Of a DNA stretch of 64,000 nt, positions 37,273 through 48,350 are shown piece after piece. The DNA is from Ulota crispa (lineage: Eukaryota > Streptophyta > Bryopsida > Orthotrichales > Orthotrichaceae). The notes under the pieces were generated by a model that saw nothing but the letters and a program-made list of their open reading frames with translations, searched no databases and had not been told where the DNA came from. Each line of letters starts with the position of its first letter. The first letter of the stretch is position 1. A program made the translations under genes and the position numbers. Location of the stretch: the NCBI GenBank assembly GCA_963920765.1, contig OY987244.1:4466501-4530500 (forward strand). Direction: 5' to 3'.

Positions 37273-38099
37273 AGTCTCACCACTATTCATTTACCTTGGA
37301 AAATGGGTTTACCAATTCATACACTTACAGTAAATTAAAGAACTTCCAAAAATTTAGTTGGTTTTTAGCCAGTTTATTTAAATTTCAATTAGTTTTTTTC
37401 ACATTTCCATTTTGCTTAATTTCTATTGTTTTTTGGCTCTCCATGTACAATGGCCTCCAACAAAGTTTTTTCCCCCCCCCTTTTACCACTCACTATTTTA
37501 TAGAATAAAACTAGCATTAGTTAACATTTTATTACATTTTATTCTTACCTTCAATCTCAATCAAACATATCAAAATTCAACCCCAAATGACTAAAACCCA
37601 ATTTTTGGTCAATCAATTTGTGTCAAAATCATGATTTTACAAGAAAATTTATTGAAAAACATTGATGATGAATTTGTGAGATTTAATTGCATGGGTATGT
37701 AAAAAACATCCATATGCACATCATGCATGCTTGCTTCCATGCTAAAAAAAACCCTATTAAGTAACAAAAACTTGATCTTCAAAGGATTTAGTGTGAAGTG
37801 TGATATGCACAAATTTTGTAAAATAGATGTTTCTTTATGATAATAAGATTTTGCTATTTGACTAATTCATTGTGACTAAGTTTGTACCTTTGAAAATGGT
37901 GCTACGTTTATTTTGTGAAAAGTTATGTAAAAATTAAAAACAAGTAAGCTATCTATGATGCACTTAGATTTGAGATTTTAAATGAACACCTTGTGTGCTT
38001 AGTGATGGCGTTAGGTTCAATGATTGGGAATGGGTATACCTACCTTACTACACACAAGTTTTTGTAGGGCCAAGGTGGAAAAGCTCAAGTATATCACCT
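37273..38099. repeat. Family J repeat copy
   Basis: About 37540-37890 matches the left arm of the foldback at 44.1-45.8 kb: ATCAAACATATCAAAATTC, GATGATGAATTTGTGAGATT, AAACCCTATTAAGTAACAAA. It includes the TTAA that is occupied by a D element in the other locus. Confidence 0.6.
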
Positions 38100-38893
38100 A
38101 CACTAAATAGTGCACTTAGGTTACCCACACTAATTTCTTGACATTTTGTACTATACAAATGTTCATTGACACAACAATAATTTTCATTAATAATTACTAC
38201 AATGAATTTTTTTTAATAGCAATAAGGACTTGACAACAACAACGATGCTTCAAAAGAATAAACTAACACTCTCCAAACCATAAACAAGGTGAAATTTTAA
38301 TTATATCTAGAAAGTTGTCTTTACCTCCAAATGACCAAGCAATGAGTCATGAGGTAACTTTTCAACGTATGGCAATCTAGTTGTTGAGGCAACATAAATG
38401 CACTACTTAGTATAATCGAGACCGTCTGAGTTTAGAATTTGGAGGTCGAATTTGAAAATTTTGAATGCTTATTTAGCCTCAGAGACCGTGATTACATTTG
38501 AAACCTCGGAAGGTGATAGATTTTACCAACTCCAAAATAAAGTTGAGGACAATTCTTAGTTTTCCCTTTGGTTGTTTAGAAAAAGGTAAATTTGATGGAT
38601 ACTTTTGAAGTTTGTGGTATTTGTTCGGATATTCCTGATTTTTCAGAAATTGTACAAACACCCTTGGATCATAAATTTTAGGCAATTTTTTTTTGTGCAT
38701 ATCACTTCCTTGTCCCTTTGTGAGCACGCTCCTTCTTTCCCATTTTGCATGCATACAAAGGGACAAGGAAATGGTGTGCACAAAAAAAAATTGCCTAAAA
38801 TTTATGATCCAAGGGTGTTTGTTCAATTTCTCAAAAATTAGGGATATCTATACAAATATTGCAAACTTCAAGGGTATCCATCAAATTTTCCCT
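38100..38893. repeat. Family F element and family L foldback
   Basis: 38100-38413 is family F (ACACTAAATAGTGCACTTAGG shortened; inverse end ATAAATGCACTACTTAGT). About 38583-38893 is family L, a foldback whose arms (AATTTTAGGCAATTTTTTTT, CCTTGTCCCTTTGTG) are repeated in inverse (ACAAAGGGACAAGG, AATTGCCTAAAATT). Short frames on both strands here are products of that symmetry. Confidence 0.6.
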
Positions 38894-39546
38894 TTAACCC
38901 CTAAATGCCCAAGCAACTAGATTGGGTATACAAAAACTTTGAAGATGAATAAAACCTTATTAAATCACTATTTTTTTGTACTTTTCTTTCAATATAAGTT
39001 TGATTTGAAGTCTATTTTCAACATCAAAAGTTTGATTTTGAAAATGAATGTTGATGATTTTTCTATTGAAGATTTTGTACACAGGGTGTCCATTGCAATA
39101 TTGAGTTTGCTAGAGTTGGAAGATCTTGAAAATGAGCCCAAATACAATAGAGCTTGGAGAAAAATCTACTTTAATACTCCATCTATATATATATATATAT
39201 GAGTAGATTTTTAAAGCTGTAAAGTGATTAAATTTAGACATGTAATAATCTTAAACCTCAAATTTTTTTGGTGGCCAACTTTTTAGATTTGACATGTGAA
39301 ATGAGGATTAGAAAACTTCAAGTCACTTTTGTAATTTTTTAATCCTCATCTTCAAACATCATATCTTTCAAAGTATAAGTAATATTGTTGTGTTTTCTTT
39401 TTCCATGTAATCTCTAACATGTTTTGTTTAAATTTGTACGATTACAATTGAAAAAGCTTGATGAAATTTATGAAAAGGTTGGTTGATTGTTTAGTTTCAT
39501 GAAAATGCCAAGAAGCTCAAAAAGGCCTTGGGCATTTAGGAGTTAA
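38894..39546. mobile_element. TTAA-flanked element with ...AAATGCCC ends (D9)
   Basis: Left TTAACCCCTAAATGCCCAAG and right TTGGGCATTTAGGAGTTAA, 653 bp. The terminus is a subfamily of D (AAATGCCC instead of AAAGGACC). It contains a short (AT)n at 39183-39200. The 87-codon frame at 38939-39202 is unrecognised. Confidence 0.6.
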
Positions 39547-39654
39547 ATATTGCAACTTTTAGAAACAATATTATAATGAGTGGATACTTGCCACACTAGT
39601 GTAGAACACTATAGCACTCTAGAAGGGCTGGTCACACTGACCCACGCATTGTTT

Positions 39655-40772
39655 AAGGTAGGAGGTTCTAAATGCCTATAGGTTCTAGAATGGTGCTCCT
39701 TCAACAATGTACAGACAATGTACAATTGAGGAGGTGCACCATTTTAGAACCTTATGGCCTAATATCCACTTCAAAACTTCATAACTAATTCTACAAAGCT
39801 CCAAAAAATATGAAATAACTTGGGTTAGATGCCAATCCCTCTTGTCTTTCAAGGAAAATTTATTGAAAAATATTTCAAGAAGTTTCACCTACCCAAACTC
39901 TAGTTTCAGCCCTTAGATGCTCCATTCATGAGCCTCCTACATTGAATATTGCATTTAGGTTGCCTTAAACTAGTTTTGCCACATTCTACACTATATAAAT
40001 ACTTATTGCTCCTATAGTAATCTTCATAAAAAATTAATGCAGGAATTTTTTTAAAGGGTTGACAATGGCAACTAAATTGCAAAAAAAGAAATCAACAACG
40101 TCCAAGTCATAAACAATGTGAAATCCAAGTATTTAGAGAGTTGCTTGCACCTCCAAATGACCAAGTGATGAGTCATGAGGTATCTTACCACGGTAAAGCA
40201 ACCTAAATGCGATATTGAGTGCAATATACAAGGTGTATTGGAGTTTAGTTACAAGCTAGCCGGTTGATTTTAAGAATTGCCAAATTGAATTCAAAAGTTT
40301 AGGAAAAAATCAACCATTTAAGAGGAAAAAAAGAAGATTTTGTTTTTTCAATAGGCTTAGCCAGGAGTATACTCTAGACAATTGGTTGACCCAAAAGAAT
40401 GTAGGATATCGGTCGGTTAAACTAAAAACTCCTTAGACTATGATTTAATGTAAGGTAGGAGGCTTGAAAATTGTCTAGGCTCTAAGAACCACTCACCCTC
40501 TGAAATATACTCTTTTTGTACATGCTTTTTTCCATAGGTTTCCAAAATGTACAAGTAGGATACATTTGAAGAGGTGAGCAGTTTTAGAGCCCTATGCCAC
40601 TTCAATTTCAAAATTTCATAACTAATTTCAAAAAACTCAAAAAAAGATGAAACAACTTGGGTTAGATGCCAATTCTTCTTGTCTTTCAAAAAAAATTACC
40701 AAATTTTTTTCAAGAAGTTCCACCTCCCAAAATTCAGTTTCAGCTCTTAGATGGTCAATTTATGAGCCTCTT
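39655..40772. repeat. Family E, F, E elements in series
   Basis: 39655-39940 is an E copy (AAGGTAGGAGGTTCTAAATG; ATGAGCCTCCTAC). 39941-40225 is an F copy (ATTGCATTTAGGTTGCC; GCAACCTAAATGCGATATTG). 40452-40772 is an E copy (AAGGTAGGAGGCTTG; ATTTATGAGCCTCTTA). Minus-strand frames at 39685 and 40438 are the same repeat-borne peptide (DKRDWHLTQV / DKKNWHLTQV). Confidence 0.6.
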
Positions 40773-40982
40773 AGGGGTTAAAAAAAGCTGAAGTTTTCAT
40801 AACATTGTTAACCTTCACTAGGGTCCCCTTTTGCTCCCCCAATAGGAGGATCCCCAACGAATACCATTAGATAATTGTAGACCCGCACCAATCAGATGGT
40901 AGAATTTATAACTAAACTCTCCTCCCAAGTATCCGGGGGGAATATCCCTCCACGGCTAGGGGGAGGTATGATACTGGGTTAA

Positions 40983-41306
40983 GGGCATCTCCATTGGTGC
41001 CTCGGGCATGCTCAAAATGAATGAAAAGTAGCCAAAAGTAGCCAGGCCCCTCTCAGGCCACGCTCAAACCCTCTTATGTGGCAAGTCTCTCAAGCCACTC
41101 TCCAAGCCACTATTCATACACTATTCACCCTAACTTTAAAGATCTTTATCCTCTACTTCCTTAAATAAGTGGTCAATTGCTTATTTATGGGGTGTCTTGG
41201 AGTGTTAGGCCACCTTTTCAAAAAGCATGGGTGGATATTGAGAGCCTTCAGGCCTCGCCACACCAAATGGAAAACTTTGAGCTAGTCTACACCGGTGGAG
41301 ATGCCC
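40983..41306. mobile_element. Family A Tourist-like MITE (A3) upstream of the PDI-like gene
   Basis: 324 bp; left GGGCATCTCCATTGGTGCCT, right ACACCGGTGGAGATGCCC, with TAA at 40980-40982 and 41307-41309. It ends about 280 bp before the start codon of the PDI-like gene, so it probably lies in that gene's promoter. Confidence 0.85.
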
Positions 41307-41585
41307 TAACAATGTTATGTTCCACCCTGGCTACACAAACACGTCAACCAAGCCATCGTGTCGAGTTGTCGTGTCTTCGTCGCTGTAGCCGTGGTGAGGT
41401 GTTTGCAGAGGTCACCGACGTTCGCTTGCACCGAATTCCTCCACCCTTTACAGAGCTAAAAGCTTACCAGTGAAGTGAGTTAAGCCGTCGCCATCGTCTT
41501 CGACGTACATCGATTCTCCACTTCTGCGTCTCTTCACTACACTTGTGTGTGTTTTATTCTTGTACGGATCTGTCGAGCAGCCAAC

Positions 41586-42044
41586 ATGAAGTCCGCAAGC
41601 ATCACCCTACTCCTCGTGGTAATCACCGCTGCCATGGCCGTGGTGGACGCGGACGTGGTGGTGCTCACGGACGCCACGTACGCGGACAAGCTGAAGGAGC
41701 AGGACACGCTGTGGTTCATCAAGTTCTACGCGCCCTGGTGCGGGCACTGCAAGAACATGGCGCCGGCGTGGGAGAAGCTGGGCAAGGCGGTGGTGGACGA
41801 GAGCGGGGTGGAGATCGCCTCCGTGGACTGCACCACCAGCAAGGCCACGTGCACCAAGGCCGACATCCGGTCCTACCCGACGCTCAAGGTCTTCTACAAC
41901 GGCGACGAGGTGAAGAAGTATCAGGGTCCCCGGGATGTGGAGTCGTTGAAGGCGTTCGCTCTTCAAGAGTACGCCGACGCTTCTTCCAAGGCCAGTAGCA
42001 CCACCGACGAGGAGGAGGTAGCAGCAGCTACGGCGGAGCTGTAG
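41586..42044 (+). CDS. PDIL5-1: Protein disulfide isomerase-like 5-1 (single thioredoxin domain)
   Basis: 152 aa. Residues 1-22 form a secretion signal (LLLVVITAAMAVV core), so the protein should enter the ER. Residues 23-125 are one thioredoxin domain with the active site WCGHC (Cys52 and Cys55), the cis-proline Pro98 (SYPTLKVF), and the extra cysteine pair Cys82/Cys89 (VDCTTSKATC) that I associate with this subfamily. It should catalyse disulfide formation and exchange in folding secretory proteins. The acidic Ser/Thr-rich tail ends AEL, with no KDEL-type retrieval signal. The start is the first Met (CAACATGAAG); the reading frame is open further upstream but without a Met. The gene has no intron and is markedly GC-rich beside AT-rich flanks; flowering-plant relatives known to me have introns. 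MITEs lie within about 300 bp on both sides. Confidence 0.9.
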   Translation: MKSASITLLLVVITAAMAVVDADVVVLTDATYADKLKEQDTLWFIKFYAPWCGHCKNMAPAWEKLGKAVVDESGVEIASVDCTTSKATCTKADIRSYPTLKVFYNGDEVKKYQGPRDVESLKAFALQEYADASSKASSTTDEEEVAAATAEL

Positions 42045-42289
42045 AGGTCAGACAGACAGGTTTGTGCGTCCAAGCGAGAGCCTAGTACAAGGAACTAGGT
42101 TAGGCAAGCTTGATTGATTCTAGTTAGGTCTTGTCAATTTGCAAATGAATGAGGACCCTTCACGCATCTCTATATGTGTCACTTGAACTTTGTTTTTGAA
42201 CACGTTACGGATTTTCCAAGGTTCAATTAAAGCATGGTTCTTAATACTAGAAATTGCCTTAATTTTTGATTGATTTCTATTTGGACTTA

Positions 42290-42613
42290 GGCCTGGTTCA
42301 GACTAGCGTTCGGCCAAAAATTTCTCAAACGTGATTGGTTGAAATTTAGTCTTTTTCTGCTGTTGGGTTCAGACTGCGAGTTTGTCTAGTACTTTTACAT
42401 CCATCTTCACCATCGTGGGGACCACCCTATATAGCCACATTAGCGGCTAAGGTAGTGAAGATTTGGGGCCTGCTCCAAGGGTGGTACCAAATTTGTCCGG
42501 CAGATGCACACTCTTGGATGACAAGCAATTACACAAAGAAGTCTCTATTGGGCGAAACACCGAACGGGGTGTCGATTTTCGTGTCTTGGCCGGCTGGTAA
42601 TCTGAACTGGGCC
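42290..42613. mobile_element. Family H Tourist-like MITE (H1)
   Basis: 324 bp; left GGCCTGGTTCAGACTAGCGT, right AATCTGAACTGGGCC, flanked by TTA (42287-42289 and 42614-42616). The TTA duplication again suggests PIF/Harbinger. It lies about 245 bp after the PDI-like stop codon. Confidence 0.75.
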
Positions 42614-42649
42614 TTAGTTGTAATTGAAAAAGAAGTTAAATGAGTTGTA

Positions 42650-42996
42650 GGCTTAATTCAGACTAGCGACCGGACAAAATTATCTCCAACGTCAGTGGTT
42701 GAAGTATAAGTTTTGTCCATGGAAGTGTTCACATTTAGAGTTTGTGTGGTACTTCAACTTGCTAGATCACCAAGCAATATAGCTACGTTAGCAAACTAGA
42801 TAGTGAAATTTTGGGGCATTCAATTAGTGTGGTTTCAAACTTGTACGATAGATGAACACTCTTGCTTTGACTCAATCTAGTGATATAGATGGCACACCCA
42901 ACGACTAGATGACATGGAAGTGCTCATGGAGGACAAAAGACTAGATGGGGTGCCACTTTGTGTGTTCGTCTGCTTACTAGTTTGAAGTGAGTCTTA
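42650..42996. mobile_element. Degraded second family H MITE (H2)
   Basis: Same orientation and block order as H1 (TTCAGACTAGCGACCGG, GTTTGTGTGGTACTTCAACT, TTTGAAGTGAGTCTTA), starting about 34 bp after H1 ends, but with many substitutions. It looks older than H1. Confidence 0.5.
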
Positions 42997-43916
42997 GCAT
43001 GCATGATTTGGTTAGGCTATGAATCTTGTAAGTGTGCTCTCAATCATCTTTACACTCTCCATTTAGACCGCATGCATATCATGTATGTTTTAGATATGAT
43101 TTTTTGGACAAGGGCTAGAATTTGGGTAGTGATTAGTATTGACTGTAGTATTTTGATTGAGTTTTTTGAATTGCTAGGTGTAGTTTTGTAACCCTAAATC
43201 ATCTATATGGCATTGTTGGTGGTGCATTTGAGGTGACCTTGTCAAAGAGGGACATTTGAGAGTTGTTGAATATTGTCCCTATTGGGTTGGTCAAACCTTT
43301 ATTGATGTTCTTGTTGACAAAGGAGCAAGGATTTCAATGCACCAAAGACTTTGTTATTTTGATATCATGTGTAAGAGCTCTCAAGAAATTATAATCTTAT
43401 TGGTCTTCAAATTATTTTTTTGACAATGGCTACGTGTTAATTAATGAACTCACACTAATTGAACAATTTTTGATATAGTGGTGCTTATGGGTCTTGGCAA
43501 TTATGGATGTCCTTGCCTTTTGTTAGTTTAGGTTTTTAGATTTAGGAATCTTGTTATTTAGGTCAATCATGTCAAAAAGTAGATTTGTGTTATCCTTTTG
43601 TATACAAGGAGTAGGATACAAATGACCAAGGATCTAAGTTTTTGATATTGCACCTAGATTGCCCGTTTCATGGTTGTTGGAGCTACTTTCAATTTGATTG
43701 GGGTGTTAAAAAATGAACTTTTTTTTACAAATCACCATGTTTGAAAGGTGTCATCATTTAGAATCTACTAATCATATTAAGTGTGAATAGCACAAGGCAC
43801 AAACACTTGAAAGATATTCCACCCAAAATAAATATACATATATAACAATAAATGATAAAGTACACAACTTCTAATTTATTACACGCTCTCAACAATAAAT
43901 TGAATTTAAAAGCACT
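42997..43916. other. Intergenic; possible retroelement trace
   Basis: Nothing firm. Around 43295-43340 the plus strand reads QTFIDVLVDKGARISM, which faintly recalls a retroelement aspartic protease region, but there is no open frame around it. Confidence 0.2.
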
Positions 43917-44119
43917 TTAACCCTTGAATGCCCCAAAGGACTAAAAGTGTCATCCCCTAATTTTAAAAGCCATTTTGAGGTACTAGACCTAATTTTTTGA
44001 TTTTGTTATATATTTCAATTATCAAGGCATTCAAGTGGTTCATGCAAGTTAAGTAATGGTAAAGCAAGCTTGATGTTGTACAATACCCCTCAGAATATTA
44101 ACGTTCAAGCTCATTTTGA

Positions 44120-45850
44120 TGTTCAAAAAACTTTACATAAACTAGAGTATAATTTTGTTTTCTTGCCTTGTATCAAGGTTTTGTGATTCTTATGCAATGT
44201 CAATCAAGCATATCAAATTTTAGTTCCAAAAAATCAAAACCCTACTTTTAGTAAATTATTTCGTATTAAATTCATAGTTTATATGAAAATTGATTGAAGA
44301 AAATTGGTGATGAATTTTTGAGATTTGATTTCATGGATATGTAGAAAACATGCATATGCACATCTTCCATGCTAAAGAAAACCCCATTAAGTAACAAAAA
44401 ATTGGTCTACAAAAGATTCATTGAAACTTGTGATAGGCCCAAATTTTGTAAAATACATATTATTCTATGAAAATCAAATTTTGTTGTTTGACTCAAATGT
44501 TGTAACTAGGTTTGTATCTCTACACATGATATATCTTTTACTTCATCAAAGACTCGTTAAAATTTAGAAATATGTATTTCACAAAATTTGGACCTATCAC
44601 AAGTTTTAGTGAATCTTTTGTAGACCAATTTTTTGTTACTTAACCCCTAAAGGACCAACTATCTATTCAACGGACAAATGGGATTTTAGGCATGTACCTA
44701 TGGCCAAACTACTTTGCATGATTTTTTGAAACTTTTATTGAAGATGGGGAATTCAAAGATTTGCGTGGGCATCTAATTTTTATTCCATTTGATACTAGGG
44801 AGCAAAAGTTATGCCCAAATAAGCTCAAATTTGGGGACTCCCGGTAGCAAAAAAAATTCTTATAAAAACTTCAAAAGAAATTTAATTTTTTTTTCCCATA
44901 GATTATATGTTTTTCTACATCTGAACTATGATTCATTTCATTTGGACTAGTTATGAGAAAGTTATGGACAATCTTGTTTTTTGGGCAATTCAAGCATCTT
45001 CTTGAGAAAATAACTTATGAACTTCCTTTTTGAATGAAATTTTAACATTTTTTCAAAAAAATTGTTGGAGAGGGTGAAGTTTGCTTTCTAGAACAATCTC
45101 CTCATTGGGATCACTGCATTTCAATTCCATTGTAGGGTTATTAGCAATTTAAGTTTTTGTTTAATCTCATACCTTCTTCTGCCTAATGTTTTTTTTTAAA
45201 GAATGAAAATTAATTATTTTTTGTTATTTTATTTTTCCCAAGATTACCAACTCAACTTCCCACCATGCAAAAATAGAATTCCAAACTCTGTAGTGCAAAA
45301 ATTTTAAGTTAAAAAAGTTCAAAGTTAAATAATCTAATCATGCAAGGTGCAAAAAAGTTGTTTTTTACTTTTTAAATGCAAATATCTTCCAACTTGTATG
45401 GTCAAAGTTCTTGAGTTTTGTATGACACATTCTTATAGTAGTCTAGTACAAGATCCTACGGTTGGATATGCAAAAAGGTTGATTTTCAAACTTTTTTACT
45501 CTTTGCCACAGAAGTGACAGTTTTGTGTGTCTTTTGACAAAATAAAGACCATGGTCCTTTAGGGGTTAAGGGGGTTTTCTTTAGCATGGAAGATGTGCAA
45601 GTGCATGTTTTCTACATATCTATGAAATCAAATCTCAAAAATTCATCACCAATTTTCTTCAATCAATTATCATATAAACTATGAATTTTAATACAAAACA
45701 ATTTACCAAAAATAGGGTTTTGATTTTTTGGAACTAAAATTTGGTATGCTCGATTGACATTGCATAAGAATCACAAAACCTTGATACAAGGCAAAAAAAA
45801 ACAATTAAACTCTATTTTATGCAAAGTTTTTTGAATGGCAAAGTGAGCCC
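44120..45850. repeat. Family J foldback, right arm interrupted by a D element
   Basis: The left arm is about 44120-44463. The right arm is about 44561-44640 plus 45570-45850, its exact inverse order (CAAAATTTGGACCTATCACA; ATGAAATCAAATCTCAAAAA; TTGATTTTTTGGAACTAAAA). The interruption is D5, at a TTAA that is single in the intact left arm (44387-44390). Confidence 0.8.
44640..45569. mobile_element. Family D TTAA-flanked element (D5) with identifiable empty site
   Basis: 930 bp including both TTAA: TTAACCCCTAAAGGACCAAC at the left and GGTCCTTTAGGGGTTAA at the right. It is inserted in the right arm of foldback J. The intact left arm reads ACCCCATTAAGTAAC, so the target held one TTAA and the filled site holds two. 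Thus CCCCTAAAGG...CCTTTAGGGG is the element and TTAA the duplication. Confidence 0.85.
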
Positions 45851-46240
45851 AAATGTAAACATACTAAGGGGTACTGTACAAGAGTTTGGAGAGCCTCAAT
45901 TGGGTGGAATACCATACAAGGTGAGGTGGCAATCAGCACCTTATAGATTGTAAGTAGTCAATATTCATTGCAAACTTCCTTGGAGGTACTCTATGGTGGC
46001 AAGAAACTACCAACAAGGGTTCAAGCATGTTCTAGGCCTTTGTAGTGGCAACTCTCACTAATTGTGATAATCACCATTTTTTGCTCAAAAGCAATTAAAA
46101 GCCTCAAAACTTAAGATTTAGAAAAAATTGGCTTTCAATAATTTGCAAATGTGTGCATTCACATCTAATCTGACTACTCACAAAATTTGAGATGAAATAG
46201 AGGCCCTTGGAATTTTGTAAAAATCAATAAACAACAACTA

Positions 46241-46714
46241 CATTAGAACCTCTCTAAACTAATATGGATCCCAACCATATTAGTTTAAATAGGTTGTTGG
46301 TTAATTTTGGTACTAGGTGTAAATGAAGTGACCTTCAAGGTAACGCTATGATAGTCCCAAGGAACATGATTATTGTGGAATTAATGCTTGTGGTTGAAGC
46401 AAATTACAATTAAAAGCTCCAAGCAGTGACCTTGTTAGAAACAAACCCCAACTAGGACCTTCTAGCATTGAGTGTGTCTTAAACAAATTCCAATGAGGAG
46501 CTTGCAATATTGATCATGTCAACCATGTTAGCCTTGCAAAAGGATAGTGACATTGATGGGAAAAAAGAAAATGGTACACACTAGATTTGACAAGTTACTT
46601 CCACTTAACCTAATTTTGTTTGTTTATATCAAGATGTTCACATTGGAATTAGTGCTATATATTAACTTACAAGGATATCAGTTTAGACAATATTAGTTTA
46701 AAGAGGTTCTATTG
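46241..46714. mobile_element. pogo/Emigrant-like MITE
   Basis: Left CATTAGAACCTCTCTAAACT and right AGTTTAAAGAGGTTCTATTG, flanked by TA (46239-46240 and 46715-46716). The AACCTCTNTAAANTAATA-type terminus and TA duplication fit Tc1/mariner (pogo) derived MITEs of plants. 474 bp. Confidence 0.7.
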
Positions 46715-47404
46715 TACCTACCAAATGTGAGATTTTGCGATCTCATGTTGTTTGATCAAATACTAAAGTCTCCCATCTCCCACAGTCGATTGTCCCCAAA
46801 TTTTACAAACCATTTTCTAAGTAGATATTCCACTATTTTCAATGGTCATTTTTTGGATTGCTCAAATAAATAAGTTACAATGCAAGAAAGTTATAGGTCC
46901 CCTAAAACCCTAATTTTGATGAAAACGGCTTGGGCATTTAGGCGTTGAAGCATCTTATGATAAAAAATGACTTCTGTATTAATTGCCAACGTACAGCAAT
47001 AGTCCATAACAATTATCTTCAAATTGATGTGTAGCAATGAATATTATGAAATCAACATGTGGCAAATATACTAATAAGTTGTCTAATATCCATGTAGGTC
47101 GTTCTTTTAGGAATATTAAGTGAAATCTAACAAATAGATTAGAGTTTCTTAGACCTCTTTGATGGTTCCTGTCTATAATTCAAAATATTCTTCATCCTTC
47201 AAAATATGTTAAATTTTGGAGGTTTGTGATAATCTTTCAATTAAAATTTCAAATTGTACTTGAGTAGACATAATTACCCACATCAATAAGTAAGGCAGTT
47301 TTTTATACTCTTGTAATCAACCTTCCTTTAAATATATTAAAATTTGAAATATTATCCCTTAATTTATAATTGACTTGTGGACACTCAATTTAATCTCTTC
47401 ATGT

Positions 47405-47653
47405 AACCTGATATTCATTAATTTGGGAAAAATAGGTGTCCCACTTTGTATTCCACCTGAAATCCAAAAAATTACTTTAAACCAGATTCAAAGATATCAA
47501 GATTCAATCTGAGCTAGTAAGATTTTTTCCCTTGCAAATTCTTCCTCTCAGATGAGGACACATGTAAGTTTTAGGAGGTCACCTAAAACCTTCATATCAA
47601 ATTTTGAAAATCCCAAAATGTACAATTTTTTCCAAATTAACAAATATTGGGTT
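47405..47653. mobile_element. Family C MITE (C4)
   Basis: 249 bp; left AACCTGATATTCATTAATTT, right AAATTAACAAATATTGGGTT, with exact ATGT duplication (47401-47404 and 47654-47657). The interior is nearly identical to the nested copy at 9981-10232. Confidence 0.9.
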
Positions 47654-47680
47654 ATGTGTGATTGATATGTGGACACAAGT

Positions 47681-48045
47681 TTAACCCTTGGAGGACAAAT
47701 AGATCATTGTGGCTTGCCCTGCCTATAGCAGTCTACAGTGTTTTGCACATGGGTACCAATAGTATTGCTTCAAAAAGTTGGAAAAGTCAACAGTGCATGG
47801 TGCCCTCATGAAAATTGCAAGAAGGGCAGCTTGGGAGCTAACACCATGTTTTTGATTCTTATCAGAATTTGGGTTACAAAAAAAATGAATGCATCTCAAG
47901 AGGTAATTTTTTGTCTTCCATGATGGACCATGTGTTTATAATCACTTTTGAAAAAAGAAGATGAAAAACGACTTTATTCTGAATCTCAAAATTTTTTTTC
48001 AGAGGTGGAGGGCGTTTTTTATCCTCCTTGACATTTAGGGGTTAA
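47681..48045. mobile_element. Short TTAA-flanked element (D8)
   Basis: TTAACCCTTGGAGGACAAAT at the left and GACATTTAGGGGTTAA at the right, 365 bp. Its interior (GATGGACCATGTGTTTATAA, AAATTGCAAGAAGGGCAG) recurs around 60.1-60.9 kb, where it is split by the palindrome array. The minus-side flank to 48350 is the ANKRD39 upstream region. Confidence 0.6.
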
Positions 48046-48350
48046 TACTCTTTTTAGAATTAGGAGATCCTTGGATTTTAAAGGTTTTGCTTCAAAAATT
48101 ATAAATAACTTCTCCAATAGCTAAAGGCTAGGGGACCTCGTGAATTCTGGAACTTAGATCGAAATGTCCAAGATTTTATTTTACAAAAACATGGTATCTC
48201 AAAATTTGATGAGCCAAATACCTGACTTTTCTAAATTATTTACCTAAGCCTACTCCATTTATTTCAAGTTTATCAAAATGCATGGCAAGATTGATCCATG
48301 CCAACGAGACACCAGGTTTCTCCGGACATTGTTCTCGTCGTCGTCTTTGT

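Larger units (their letters stand above)
43917..46948. repeat. Nested complex inside a possible 3-kb TTAA-type element (D10)
   Basis: The outer ends resemble the D9 subfamily: TTAACCCTTGAATGCCCCAA at the left and TGGGCATTTAGGCGTTGA at the right. Inside lie foldback J (about 44120-45850), which is itself split by D5, and a pogo-like MITE. The outer boundaries rest only on terminal similarity. No long open frame remains. Confidence 0.4.

Noticed and set aside
38479-38841. Overlapping plus and minus frames sharing HPWIINFRQFFFVH
   Set aside because: The same peptide on both strands results from the family L foldback symmetry, not from coding selection.
43190-43400. Gypsy-type protease remnant
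   Set aside because: Only about 16 residues look similar, without a flanking open frame or other retroelement domains.
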